Shown piece after piece: positions 11,922 to 23,817 of a DNA stretch of 64,000 bases. The translations under genes were made by a program, and so were the position numbers. The notes beneath the pieces were generated by a model. The model was not told where the DNA came from. It ran no database searches and saw only the letters and a program-made list of their open reading frames with translations. Positions within the stretch are counted from its first letter, which is position 1. Each line of letters starts with the position of its first letter. Source of the DNA: Flammulina velutipes (taxonomy: Eukaryota > Basidiomycota > Agaricomycetes > Agaricales > Physalacriaceae); the NCBI GenBank assembly GCA_011800155.1, contig CM022373.1, positions 2,728,001 to 2,792,000 of the forward strand. Direction: 5' to 3'.

Positions 11922-13543
11922 TCACGTCTTGCGAGTGTCGCCGTTAGTGTTCGATAGTGACTCTACATCAGGATCGTCGACTCTTGGTTTAGCGAAGACC
12001 ACGACACTTGGGCGTGCATGTAAACTAGCTCCGTCGTTCGTCGGGTAAGGTCCACAGATCTCTAGGCCATATGTGTCTCCGCCGTTGGAACCGTGTTCAA
12101 CCTAAAACTTTTCGTGAATATCTCGAGAAAGGAAAAGTGTTCCTAAAGTGTTACTGACCAGTTCCGAAGGAGGCGCATTCTCTCTGTAGCCCTTCCGACA
12201 TATTAAAGAATCTAATAGCGTCTGAATGGTCCATTAGGCATAATTTAGAAACGAAAAAGGAAACTAACGTTCGTATAAATTCGTCCCATTGAATAGACAA
12301 AGAAACCGTGGAGGGAAGTCTGACTGGCCAGTACAAACGAGAGCAGGTCCCCAAGGGCGAAAATTGTCGCGAATAAACCTATTGGCTATAAACCCTAAAC
12401 ACAATAACTCCAACCAACCGACGTACCAGTCTGAACAGCCCCGCGAATCAATTTGTTCAATATCCAATCCGTGCTCTTCACGCCCGTACGCGCTCTTCCA
12501 AGAACACGAATCAAAGACACTACATGCAAACGGTTAGTCATCGCAACGGACTCGGAGCAGTGCAGCTGAACACTCACCGGTGATGATAATATCCGCGGCC
12601 ATCTGGAACGTTAACCAAACGGTGGCATAGTTATAGATCCTTGGATAGTTCTTGACTTCGTGGATGATGATCGCCTTCGCTCCAGTATAGCATCCAAAAA
12701 ATAAGGTCACGGCGCTGAGAGCTGATATCGCGCCTGCTAGAATCTTGGATCGAGTCAAGACGTATATCCTGGCGTCGCAAGGATATTAATAACCTCACAG
12801 TCGGAACAACTGCACGAACCGGTGGATGAGAAACCCTTGACATAAGACGCAAACGACGGAGTTACAGCAGACCGTAAAAGAGAGTGTCCAGCTGATGTCT
12901 TTTCGTTTCATTCAGTTTCAAGGTTTCCGGTGGACGGCGACGCTTAGCTTACAGGCTAGATGGGAAGGGTCCATAAAGTTGATGATGCTGCGAGCGGATG
13001 TCAGATTTCCGAACTCTGGCGAGAAGGTATCAGGCTGAAACGTACCACATATCCCATGCTTGGTACACTGCACTATGCGGATGTTCGTCACTGGGTACAG
13101 AAAGTTATATCAGAGGGGATGAAAGGACTGACATCCCACTGTTCACGGCGTCCAGCGCGACTAGAACCATGACCAGCAAGCTGAAGATGTTTATGTGAGG
13201 AAATGCGTTGAAACGGAAATTGTAGGACGTACCGAATCCATAGAGGGTCACCGAAACCTATCAAATATCAATCGATGGGTCAGACGATGTTCTCGGTGGA
13301 TGGAGCGGAAAGACGAACATGTACTCCAGTAGATAGAATACTGATAGCAAACAAGTCCGAAGAGAAAGGTATTCACTGTCGTCAAAAGCCGTTTGAACCC
13401 GTCCCGGTCGTCTCGATGCATAGTAAACTCACGAAAGTGTCCCAGAAGCTGTACACCTGCCAATACAATTGTTTTTAGCATCACCATCCTGAGAAATAAC
13501 GAACTAACTTACCAACTGTCAACGAATAATCCTCAACGTCCAT
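11922..13543 (-). CDS. DUF6534 domain membrane protein
   Basis: Seven-helix membrane protein of a family expanded in mushrooms, function unknown. It becomes visible only after removing about ten introns. The start at 13543 gives MDVEDYSLTV, spliced to GVQLLGHF and LNTFLFGLVCYQYSIYW, then FGDPLWIR, LLVMVLVALDAV and SWTLSFTVCC. Next come GFLIHRFVQLFRLIYVLTRS, VWLTFQMAADIIIT, the family signature RARTGVKSTDWILNKLI, GLFATIFALGDLLSFV and MGRIYTNTLLDSL. The tail (SNGGDTYGLEICGPYP and onward) depends on one more intron and is the least certain part. If that intron is not used the protein ends at 12102. Confidence in the family is high; the exact ends are moderate. Confidence 0.75.
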
Positions 13544-15013
13544 ATGTTAGTGAATGGACTCTGAGTACCTACAGCATGGGTGAGGAGGGGGGCGATTCGT
13601 AAAAATTAGCGTCGTTATGAATGAACATGATTTGGTCGCCGTGATAGCCGCGAGGCTGCAGACCTGCAGGGAACATCGACGGTCGTGGTTCGTTGATATT
13701 TGAGAAGCCAAGGAGAAGCCATCGATACCGTTTTACGGAAAGGAATCACCATTCCACACTCGCCAGAATGTTGAGGAAAGAGGAGTGGGGAGGATGAGGC
13801 TAGATGAGGATGTATTACTACGCCATTGAGTGGTTTAGGAAAATAAGGTTGCGGCAGAGGTGCTTCGTTTCCTTGTTCGATATGCTAGACTTGGTCATTC
13901 CGCGCGAAGACCAGACAAGCGGGGGTGGCCCCGCTTTGAATCGGTGTGGCGCAGGTACATCCATATGGTCTGGAAATGTTGTAAGAACCACTCGAGTTCT
14001 GTCCTCGGATGGATCAGAAGCTGCGACAAGAAGGATGGATTACGCGCTGTAGCTTCGCGACACGTACTAGAATGACACGTAACATCCTGGGTATAACGTC
14101 TTGGTGTTTCGTGAATGGAGGTCTCCCGTGAAAGTGCACGTATATGCTGACTGTCAGTCTATATCAGATAGAGTTATCGGTTAGAGGATGAGAATCCGAC
14201 GATAATGTGTTAGATGATAGAAAGAAGGGCTGCCAATGGTCTACTAACGATTTGCTTTGGTAAGAAGGTACAGTACGGTTATCTTGCCGAAGACTGACAA
14301 AAACTTGTGACAGAGCTTGAATAGAGCAGTTTTTCGAAATTCGCGCTAAGAAAATATGGTAAGCGATGAGAGTATGGCAAGACAAGAAAATTACGCCACA
14401 TAGTTTAATCACGAGTTCTAGATAGCCTCGACATGTCTTATGCTTCCGGTGCTAGCGCCACTAAGATATGCCTAGCTGACACACCAGGAAGGATACCCAT
14501 TGTCGCGATGCTCAATCGTGATGATTCATCTCACCACTGGCATGGAACGGGAAATGAAGATCGCTGTGATCGAGACAGACTGATCGAACTCGAAGTTCGG
14601 AAGGTTGATTGATGTGGCGTCCTCGTACAGATAGCCTGTAGTACTGTAAAATGGTGGCGCTAAATGTTAACGATCTGGAATCTCACGGGAAGCCGTCTCA
14701 AGCACAGGTTTGCACTGCGCCTTAGGCCGCCTTTTGATCCACGAGGCAGCCCCGGCCCAGGACCAATCAGTATTGACAAGGCCACTGCAAAGCGCAAGGG
14801 AGCGAATATTGTCGCTTTAGTTGCCGTACAGATCGCGAATGGCTTTGGTAGAGTGGTGAAGACACATCCCGAATCCCGTTCCGTCGTCGGGACGGCCGTT
14901 CGATGGGTTACGGTTTCCCGATATGGACTGCGAGAACGGACTGGACAATTCCCACGGCCACATTACAAATACATCCACCTTCCCGTCGCCCGTCGTCATC
15001 AACATTCCCCACA
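13544..15013. other. Intergenic, about 1.5 kb, no gene recognised
   Basis: Only short frames without family features. It lies between the DUF6534 gene (-) and UBC6 (+), so it contains both promoters; no RNA gene was seen. Confidence 0.4.
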
Positions 15014-16232
15014 ATGGCTAGCAAAGCGGCCAGCAAACGTGTAAGTACTGCGGTTTCCTAATGCTTGACGACGCTCACGGTAATTCTAGCTGAACAAAGA
15101 GTACATCGCGATGCAGACGGAGCCACCACCATTTATCTGGGCTGTTCCTGATGAGAAGAATATCTTGACCTGTGAGCAGTCCGCGCAGTTCTTCCGATAT
15201 TGTGCTGACGACGCTTTTAGGGAACTTTCTAATAGCAAGTTGATCCTTTCGTGCAGTCCTCAGGTTTCTAACGGTGTCCAGCGTGGTCCCCCCGATTCTC
15301 CTTTTGCCGGCGGGGAATATCATGGCGTCCTACTCTTCCCGTCCGAATATCCTTTCAAACCACCAGGCATAAAAGTGCGTAGCGATGATACACTCGTTTA
15401 ACTGTCTTGCTGATTCTTGTCAGATGTTCACACCATCTGGGCGCTTTCAGCCCGACAAGAAGATATGCTTCTCCATGTCCGATTTCCATCCAGGCTCAGT
15501 GCGCACCCTTTGCCCCTCATTCTCTATTCCCAGCTCATGTAAATCACAGTGGAACCCTGCATGGAGTGTAGCGACAATGTATGTGTCTTTTCGGATTTAC
15601 CTTTTACTGTAAATCACCGCTGCCCATATCGCGCTCCCTGGTCCTGCACCATTGGCGCCCACAACTCTCGCTTAGCAACTCGTCACTTTCTTGAAACGTC
15701 ACTAATCCCTCCCCCAGTCTGACAGGTCTACTGTCCTTCATGTTGTCCGACGAAATGACAACCGGCTCCGTGACCTCCTCCAATGCACATAAATCCACCT
15801 ACGCAGCTCGTAGTCATCCTTGGAATCTCACCCAGACGCGATTTAAAGAGGCGTTTCCAGATGTACGTTAAGCGTTGAATTCTTTGCTACCCACTAACCG
15901 TATTCATTTAGTACTGCACTCCCCAACTCACGGACCTACCCAACATGGGCGAACGAGAACGAGGCAGACCTTCAACTCCTACTGTCGCTCCCACTACCGT
16001 CACTCCTACACCAGCGCCGGTGCCTACAGCGCCAGCACCACCGCCTCAACCCGCTCAGAATCCGCTGCCTGCTATAGTAGCAGCTTCACCAAGTTCGCGA
16101 AAAGCAGAGGATAACGCTGCCGCTGCTGTGGGATGGGCATCTGGCTGGGGAACGTTGTTTTGGCAGAAATGGCGATGGGGGATTCTAATTGCCCTCGCTG
16201 TCATTGTCTCGAAAATTTCTTCCAAAGACTAA
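15014..16232 (+). CDS. UBC6: UBC6-type ubiquitin-conjugating enzyme E2 (ER tail-anchored)
   Basis: E2 of the UBC6/UBE2J family, which works with ER ubiquitin ligases in ER-associated degradation. MASKAASKR is spliced to LNKEYIAMQTEPPPFIWAVP, then WNFLI to RGPPDSPFAGGEYHGVLLFP. The active-site cysteine is in KKICFSMSDFHPG, and NPAWSVAT and SDEMTTGSV follow. A Pro/Thr-rich linker leads to a C-terminal membrane helix (ILIALAVIVSKI), the tail anchor. The junction between WNFLI and RGPP requires an intron 15235-15281 that starts with GC, not GT. A 139-nt intron (15579-15717) is longer than most here. The family match is very clear; stop TAA at 16230-16232. MSH2 follows on the same strand after 307 bp. 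Confidence 0.92.
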
Positions 16233-16539
16233 ACAACTACTTGAATACCTTAAAACCCTTCGCTCTTATTATTATACCCTCCATCACAGGCATACATCTA
16301 CACTCATTTATCCTCTTTTTCTTGTCCTTGTTGTACTATGATGAACGGTTTCCTTGGATTCAACAATGCAATAGAATATGAAATTCTTAACTTTACTTCG
16401 TCCTTGGTCTGACATTAGATGGTAACCTAACGCCCAGCCTCGTTACCAGCGGTTGCGCCACTGGAGGGATGTGACACATCTCACATGACATGACGGCGTC
16501 ACTGCAGCGCGCCGAAGCTGAAGCCTGCTCATTACCTCC
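16233..16539. other. Intergenic between UBC6 and MSH2
   Basis: About 307 bp with the UBC6 3' UTR and the MSH2 promoter; nothing else recognised. Confidence 0.4.
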
Positions 16540-19500
16540 ATGTACGGTAAGGACAAAGACGACGAATCAGGTAAAGACTATTCTACGTTCTCCGCTGCAA
16601 GTATCATCAATGTTTTATAGAACAAATCGCCGACACTGGCATCGTCGCGTTCTTTGGAAAACTCCCACCAAAATCGCCTGAAACTGGTACCCTCCGCCTC
16701 TTTCATCTTACGAATCCGGACGAATACTACAGTGCCTACGGCCCTGACGCGCTATACGTGGCCACAAATGTTTTCCACACAAATTCTGTGATAAAGTACA
16801 TTGGTGGTGGAGGGAAAGCAGCTGGCTTGCCCGCGGTGTCGCTGCGTGTCAATCAAGCCCAGATTTTGTTGAGGGAGGCGCTCACTACTAAACAATTGCG
16901 CGTCGAGATTTGGACCGCCGCTTCGGGACAGGGAAAGAAAGCCAGCAAATTCGAACTAGACAAAGAGGTATGCCATTTTAGGTCGAAAATTCCATAACGC
17001 AGACTTATGTGGTGTAGGCGTCACCAGGAAACTTACAGGATGTAGAGGAGCTCCTTTTCTCTTCGTCGGACCTGTTGGCTGCGCCCATTGTGATGGCAAT
17101 CAAGATTGCCAACGTCCCCGCTGTTGCTGGAAGCAAAGACAAATCCAAGTCAGTCGGAGTTGCCTTCGCGGACACCAGTGCGCGTCAGCTTGGAGTGGCA
17201 GACTTTGTCGACAATGATCTATTCTCTAACACAGAGGTGAGTCTTTTCAGCTCGTCTTGGCCATCTAGTCTCATGATGAGCCAGTCTCTCATCATCCAAC
17301 TTTCAGTGAAAGAAGCCATAATCCCTACCGGCACAGTTTCGGGAACGACTGACAGGGACATTGACCTGAACAAACTCAAAGCCGCGTTTGAACGGTGCGG
17401 GGTTGTCGTTACTGAACGTAAACCTAGTGGGTCTTTCCATGTTGACCTTTCTCTCGACATCAACTAAAGAGTTACGCAGGCGAATTCAATAGCCGCACCA
17501 TAGCAGATGATTTACCTCGGCTTCTTAAAGAACCCAAAGACGCTCCCGTCGCGTCGTCTTCCGCCGATACTACATTAATCATCCGTGAGTTCTTACAGCC
17601 TTCTCTGTTTTGCACGAATTGATTAGCTTGCAGCACAACTGTCACTACCTGTGGCACCCTCATGCCTTGCGGCCCTCATTACCTATCTCAACCTTCTCCC
17701 CGATCCCTCGAACAAGAATGCGTTTACTATCAAGACGCACGATCTATCACAATACATGAAGCTCGATGCCAGTGCACTGAGAGCGCTGAATCTCATTGAC
17801 GTTGGTAGTCCTGTAAGTTTGCCCTCTTTTTCGCCTACTTAAGCTTACATTTCGGCAGGGGACTTCCACAAAAAACACGACGCTTCTTGGCCTCTTGAAT
17901 AAGTGTAAGACGGCCCAAGGAACACGGTTATTGGGTACATGGCTCAAGCAGCCGTTGATGAATCTGCATGAAATCCGTACAGCTCGTTTATCTGCCTAAA
18001 ATTACAATACTTACTCTTTCATTTATAGGTCGTCGACAGAACCTGGTTGAAATATTCGTCAACGATTCAAACTCTCGAAGGACGCTCCAGGTAAGTGCCA
18101 GTGCAATGCTTTTATTCAGGTCTTGCAGCTGAAAGGGCGATAGGATGAATATTTGAAGTACATGCCAGACCTACATCGCATCTCGAAACGTTTTCAGAAG
18201 TCACAAGCATCCCTTGAGGACGTCGTTCGTGTATACCAGGTTGTTCAAAAACTTCCTGGTTTAATCGAGACACTTGGCGATGTACAATCTGGGGACGTAG
18301 AGGGAGCTGAAGGGCTAGTCGACGAGCAGTATCTTGTGTTGCTTCGGGTACCTCTTTTCGCTGTCGTCATTTCCTTCTGACTCAATCTCGTCGTTCTAGG
18401 AATATCAAACGAACCTGTCGGCCTACGCTGAGATGGTTGAGCAGACGCTCGACCTAGAACAGTTGGATCACCACAGCTACGTTATAAAGCCTGACTTTGA
18501 CCCGAGGCTGAAAGAGTACGCGAAGCAGCTCCTCGAGGTAAGCCCTCTTTGCTTTCAATTTGTATGGGTGTAGTCTAATATGGCGTGGTCATTAGATACG
18601 GGATGGATTGGATGAGGAGCATGCTTCCGCCGGAGAAGATCTAGAGCTAGACTTGGATAAGAAGTTGCATCTGGAGAACAGCCAACAGTATGGTTATTGC
18701 TTCCGATTGACCAAGAGTGTGAGTACCTTCTCTTCATGTCGATTTTCCTGATGGAATGCTCTATAGGATGCGAACGCAAAAGGCATTTCGAAGAAGAAAT
18801 CGCAGTACATCGAGCTCGGCGCTAATAAATCTGGTGTTTACTTCACGACCAAAACATTGAAAAGTCTCGGGGAAGACTTCAAAGAGACCTCGGATAACTA
18901 CAACAGGACGCAGAGCACACTCGTCAAAGAGGTGGTCAACATCGCCTGTGAGTCATCTTCCATATCACCTGGAAGCCCAAGATCACGAATGACTTGATCC
19001 ATAGCTTCGTATTCTCCGGTGTTCGAGTCTCTCGATAATGTTCTGGCGCATTTAGATGTAATCGTGAGGTGCGTCGAGATGTTTGTTCGCCTAGCTCGAC
19101 TTGACGCCGTCCACCAGCTTCGCACATGTGTCTATCAATGCACCGGAGCCATACGTAAAGCCTATGGTGTATGAAATGGGTACGTGGTCCGCTACATCGT
19201 TATCTCTGTCCTCACAAAGGATACCTCAAGGTACTGGAAATCTGGTACTACGAGATGCACGACACCCTTGCCTAGAAGTACAGGATGATGTCAATTTCAT
19301 ATCTAATGATATCGAGATGATAAAAGGTAATTTGCATCTTGACTGGGTGAGTAGTCTGCTGACTTTTTCGCTCTCTATTGTAGGAGAAAGCGAGTTCCAG
19401 ATCATCAGTTCGTGTTTCTACCCACCATATTGGCATTTACTCACCGGCAATAGCTGGACCGAATATGGGAGGCAAATCGACATACATTAGACAGGTGTGT

Positions 19501-20540
19501 TCCCTTCCACTCCGTATCCCACACTTGTTATTGAGTAAACCGATTTCAGACCGGTGTCATCGCCCTCATGGCACAGACCGGCTGCTTCGTTCCATGCTCG
19601 GAGGCCAAGCTCCCGGTGTTTGACTCCGTCCTGTGTCGCGTCGGTGCAGGAGACAGCCAGCTCAAAGGAGTTTCCACCTTCATGGCTGAGATGCTGGAAA
19701 CTGCTACCATCATGAGGGTAAGTTTTGTACTTCCTTTCTTGAGTGATCTTGAAATGATCTGTTCTCCAGTCTGCGACGAAGAATTTCCTGATTATCATAG
19801 ATGAGTTAGGACGAGGTCAGTTCATTTACATTGGCTTGAGTCGTGTGCTAACATTGTCATAATTAGGAACGTCGACCTATGATGGATTTGGTCTGGCTTG
19901 GGCTATCTCTGAGTACGTTTCTACGTCCTTCTGGGGTCAGCAACCGATGACCGTTTTGTCTCTAGGCACATCGCCTCTGAAATCCATGCGTTCTGCTTAT
20001 TCGCCACCCACTTCCACGAGCTCACAGCCCTCGACCAGCAGATCACATATGTCAAGAATCTTCATGTCGTTGCCCAAGTTGCCGAGATGGCGGACGAGAA
20101 CAACAAGCGGGAGATAACGTTGCTGTACAAAGTGGAGCCTGGGATCTCAGACCAGAGTTACGGTATACATGTTGCTGAGCTCGCAAACTTCCCGGAAAGC
20201 GTTGTGAAGGTGAGGGTTTGCACTTGTTATGACACTAGATAACTGATTCGTGTAGCTGGCGAGGAGGAAGGCAGAAGAGCTTGAAGATTTCGGTGGAGAG
20301 CATAAGGCGGACGGCGCGATTCCTTCAGAGGTGACAGATGAGGGAATCAAGGTCGTCGAGGAATTTTTGGCGCAGTGGGCTGCGTCTAACGAGGCTGCGC
20401 AAGATGGAGAGGATATCATGATGGGTTCAGATGATCTCGAAGGGGATCATGAGCTAGAACGACTGAAGGCTTGTGTGGGAGAATTTTTGCCACGGATAGA
20501 CGGTAACCCGTGGCTGCAAAGCGTTTTGAGCACCCTATGA
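16540..20540 (+). CDS. MSH2: DNA mismatch repair protein MSH2
   Basis: MutS homologue that pairs with MSH6 or MSH3 to bind mismatches in the nucleus. [10 protein letters not shown] is spliced to [16 protein letters not shown]. The mismatch-binding and connector domains follow ([38 protein letters not shown]). The core carries [15 protein letters not shown] and [12 protein letters not shown]. The ATPase has Walker [14 protein letters not shown], the block [33 protein letters not shown], Walker [18 protein letters not shown] and THFHELTAL. The C-terminal helical part ends at TGA 20538-20540. About 18 short introns are needed; the Walker A block lies across two of them (near 19370 and 19410-19455). 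No missing motif was seen, so it should be functional. Confidence 0.95.
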
Positions 20541-21226
20541 TATGAGAAAAAGTTGTGTCAGCGCAGTTATCGCAGCTATACAGAGTGCTTCACCTACTGT
20601 ACAAACTATGTAATTATCCGGCTTGTTTTAGTTATCGTATTGCTTTGGTTGCTTCCTCGGCGCCGCCTCGCTGTGAGAAATTTGGATTACGTGATAATCA
20701 TTATCACTTTCCCCCTTGTCCACTGAGCCATTGCTCAGTGACTCACCCCCTGCCGCGTCTTTTTCATTCCTTCGCCGAACATGACGCACACGTACTGGTT
20801 AGAAGCGACCTCGAGGCGAATTGGCAGTACTGCGACGCGCGCAGCACAGCCGATGAAAGACGCGGGGCTGTGAATACCGAACCTTCCACGGAACACATAG
20901 TCATGCTTGCCTACTTATAAAAGACCCAGCCGCCACGAACTCACGATACCCCGCGTCAACGCTTCTCTCACCGCGCAATTGACGATCTCACACGCCGAGC
21001 GTTGAGTCGAACTGTTCAACGGCTAAATTTCATCATCATCCACTCTCATCACTCGGAGGCTCGGATACTGAAGCTGCGGAAGCTTACACGCGTCGCTCAG
21101 CTACACATTTAATCAGTTCCAATTTGGTTGTGAGTTGCGACGCCCTATTTCTGTCCTTCTTGCGCCTCCTAAAGTCAATCATCCTACAGTATATAGGAGA
21201 CGGACATCAAGACATTTGAATCCGAG
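20541..21226. other. Intergenic with two hairpin-forming repeats
   Basis: Contains the MSH2 3' UTR and the promoter and 5' UTR of the next gene. Two inverted repeats at 20691-20707 and 20721-20740 are listed separately. No ORF here is convincing. Confidence 0.45.
20691..20740. repeat. Two adjacent inverted repeats, the first with paired GATAA motifs
   Basis: GTGATAAT-C-ATTATCAC at 20691-20707 is an 8+1+8 inverted repeat holding two GATAA cores in opposite orientation. CACTGAGC-catt-GCTCAGTG at 20721-20740 is a perfect 8-bp stem with a 4-nt loop. They lie 150-200 bp after the MSH2 stop and about 500 bp before the next start. They could be terminator-like structures or GATA-factor sites; nothing in the sequence decides this. 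Confidence 0.6.
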
Positions 21227-21907
21227 ATGCACAACGCTCAGCCACCAAGCTACCCTTATTCCCATCATCAACATCATCAGCAAACTTCTTATTCCCATTC
21301 ACATGTTAACCCATCACCATCATCGCCAGCACCTTCTAGTCTGAGAGACATGACTGTCAATCCTAGTCCTGTTCGTGCGCCTTTCCTTGTTACTCTGAAG
21401 CTGCGAGCTTGCTGACGATAGGCCTCCTCTTCTTTTTTTATAACTTGATTCCATCCGGGTTCTTTATCATCAGAAGGACGTTTCCTCTACCGTGCACGCT
21501 CTATTACTATCGACGAGGCAGCTACAGGACGCCCTGACCCGATGGAGTACAGGGCTCGCCAGCGAAGCAGAGGTCAGCGACGTCTACGTGCAAATAGGGA
21601 CCCAGTTCAACGAAACGATACATGCATTTGCGGGATACGGAATTGACCTGAGGTGCGCTTGACCCATTCTTCTTATCCCCCATATGTTGACCAAATTTCA
21701 AGCGACATTCACTCTATCCCAAACGAGCTGCGGACGGTCCTGGAGCAGTGTTTAGCGGAGGATCCTTCTCCAGACGTCGTCAACGCGTTCATGCCCGCTG
21801 TACGGCGGGTGTTGTACAAACTTCTAAAAGGCCTACAAGCGAGGCAAGATGCGTGGAAATCTATAAATGCGAACGAGAACTCGCACGATGCGGGGAGTTA
21901 CCGGTGA
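21227..21907 (+). CDS. Aip3p/Bud6 N-terminal domain protein, short form
   Basis: Resembles the N-terminal domain of the actin-interacting polarity protein Bud6/Aip3. The first exon is a His/Pro/Ser-rich low-complexity leader (MHNAQPPSYPYSHH). After an intron the conserved part reads SSTVHALLLSTRQLQDAL, VSDVYVQIGTQFNETIHAF and GYGIDL, then, after a second intron, SDIHSIPNELRTVLEQCL, EDPSP and FMPAVRRVLYKLLKGLQ. The frame stops at 21905-21907, giving about 160 residues, far shorter than full Bud6. A GT (gtgagagc) overlaps the stop, so a further intron to downstream exons is possible, but I could not find a convincing continuation. Confidence 0.6.
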
Positions 21908-23817
21908 GAGCACACGGACGCCGGTCGACGGATGGAGAAGAGAGAGAGGCCCAGGGGAAGGAGGGAAAAGCCCGCGCTTGTGGACTCGAGCCGCTCCTAC
22001 GCCATGTTGTATGTGTTGTGTCTTGAGCTACTATTAATACTTGTATAGAATGTGTACTATGAGGTATCCTCGTGTAAATTGTTCTGTGTGGAATTTCTAT
22101 GGGACGTTGATTGTCCGTATGTCATGCGATGTCGGTGGAGGCAACAGAGCGAGAGTTGACTAGAACCTGGGCAGGGGTTTGTCTTGTAGATTGGGGATAA
22201 CGATAGCGCCACACATTTTTGAACTGTTCCTTGTGACACAGAGAAATATAGGCGGTGCGGGTGTGTATACGAGGCGGAAATTCAGTCATACCATCTGAAA
22301 ATGTTCAATGAGGAACACAACTGACCAAATTGCCATCCGTGTGGAACGGGGGTTATCAAGATACGCTAAGTGGCGAATTTAATCACAAAAAGACCAACCG
22401 ATAAATATCCATGTAAGGAACACGGGACTCCTCAGATGCGCATTTATTCTTGGGTCAAGTCAGCGATCCCGACAATTGAACGACGGGATGACGTCAGAAT
22501 GTACGCAAGTTTCCTAAAAGGGAGAGCGCTGCGCGCCTGCTGTTGCTTCCTCTTTTGACGGACTTCTTCTGTAGACAAATTGAAATAAAAAGGACAGCGA
22601 TACGCATTATATTATTTACATTTTTCAATTCTCATGGCTATTGCTTATCCAGCGTAGCCATATTAAATCGACTGAACTTGTATGGGCTAGCAAAGCAGTG
22701 GAGAGCTATGGCCCATATAGAGGTTGTGTAGCAAATCCTTCCAATTATCAAGCAGTACAACGCCAGGTGCTCCGTACATATTACACGAGGTGCGCGCATT
22801 TATGGTTATACCGCTTTCGCAAAACTTTTGCCTTCGTTCTTTCCTCGTCCGAATGAAGAAATAAAATCGCAATCCGTCAAATTTCGACCAAAACGGTCAC
22901 CGACGATCCTTTTTTCCGAAAACGTTCTAAATCAACGACGCTCTTGGAGCGGGAGGGGTACACAATGCCCGGTTTAGGAAATTCCCGACGCCTGGAGCAA
23001 TGTATGACATCATTACACTGAGAAAGGCGCCCATTGATGTATAGAACATCTTTTTTAATCCTTTTTCGGATAGCGCTTTACCGCGCCGTCTGGAGGCGAC
23101 GATCCCCAGTAAAAATGGGACATGGGCACTGCATACAATATATCGTATTATCATTATTATATACGCCACTTAGCTCTATCTCTGTCTCACCTTGTCCTTT
23201 GTATTTCTGATTTCTCGTCCCGGAGGGCTTATTTTTTTGAGTATGCCATGCATCTGAATGAGCTCGGAATTGATTTGATAGGCTTAATACTGAACAATTA
23301 CCGCTAATGTTTGCGCGTTTGCTGAGCTGTACTGCAACTCGAAGGCCATTGGAAGGTCAAATACTAAGCGCGACCCAAGCACAAAAATCGTAGAGCTGAA
23401 TATTGAGGGAATCAATAACGAGACGAATATACTATTTCGAGGTTAATTTACGGCGTGGGAGAGTAAGCCCAACTTGCTCCCGACGTCGATCATCCCTCTT
23501 TCAGGCGGGTTTCCGGTTGCATTACTCTCGCCTATTGCCTGCTGCGATTGTACCACATTTGGCGCTATTCCGGTGCGTTCCATTCTCCGCCGCATGAATG
23601 TTGAAATAGTAACGCGGTCGATCAACCCAGACTGGCACATTGGATCGTGACGTCGACCGCTTTGGCCTCTCGTTGCTCGGGGAATGCTGCATTGGCACAA
23701 TCATACAGGGGCCTTACAAACGGCAACCACTATCTGATACGCCTTCAATCGAGACAAGTCTTGCAGCTATAGCTGGGCAGCCCATACGCACTGCATTCTT
23801 AGCGGACATTTGCAATA
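21908..23817. other. Intergenic, about 1.9 kb, AT-richer
   Basis: No frame has recognisable features. A hydrophobic minus-strand ORF at 22927-23160 (IVCSAHVPFLLGIVASRRR) is the only one with any character and I do not call it a gene. Confidence 0.4.

Noticed and set aside
22927..23160. Minus-strand ORF with hydrophobic segments
   Set aside because: No recognisable domain and no supporting context in a gene-poor AT-rich stretch.
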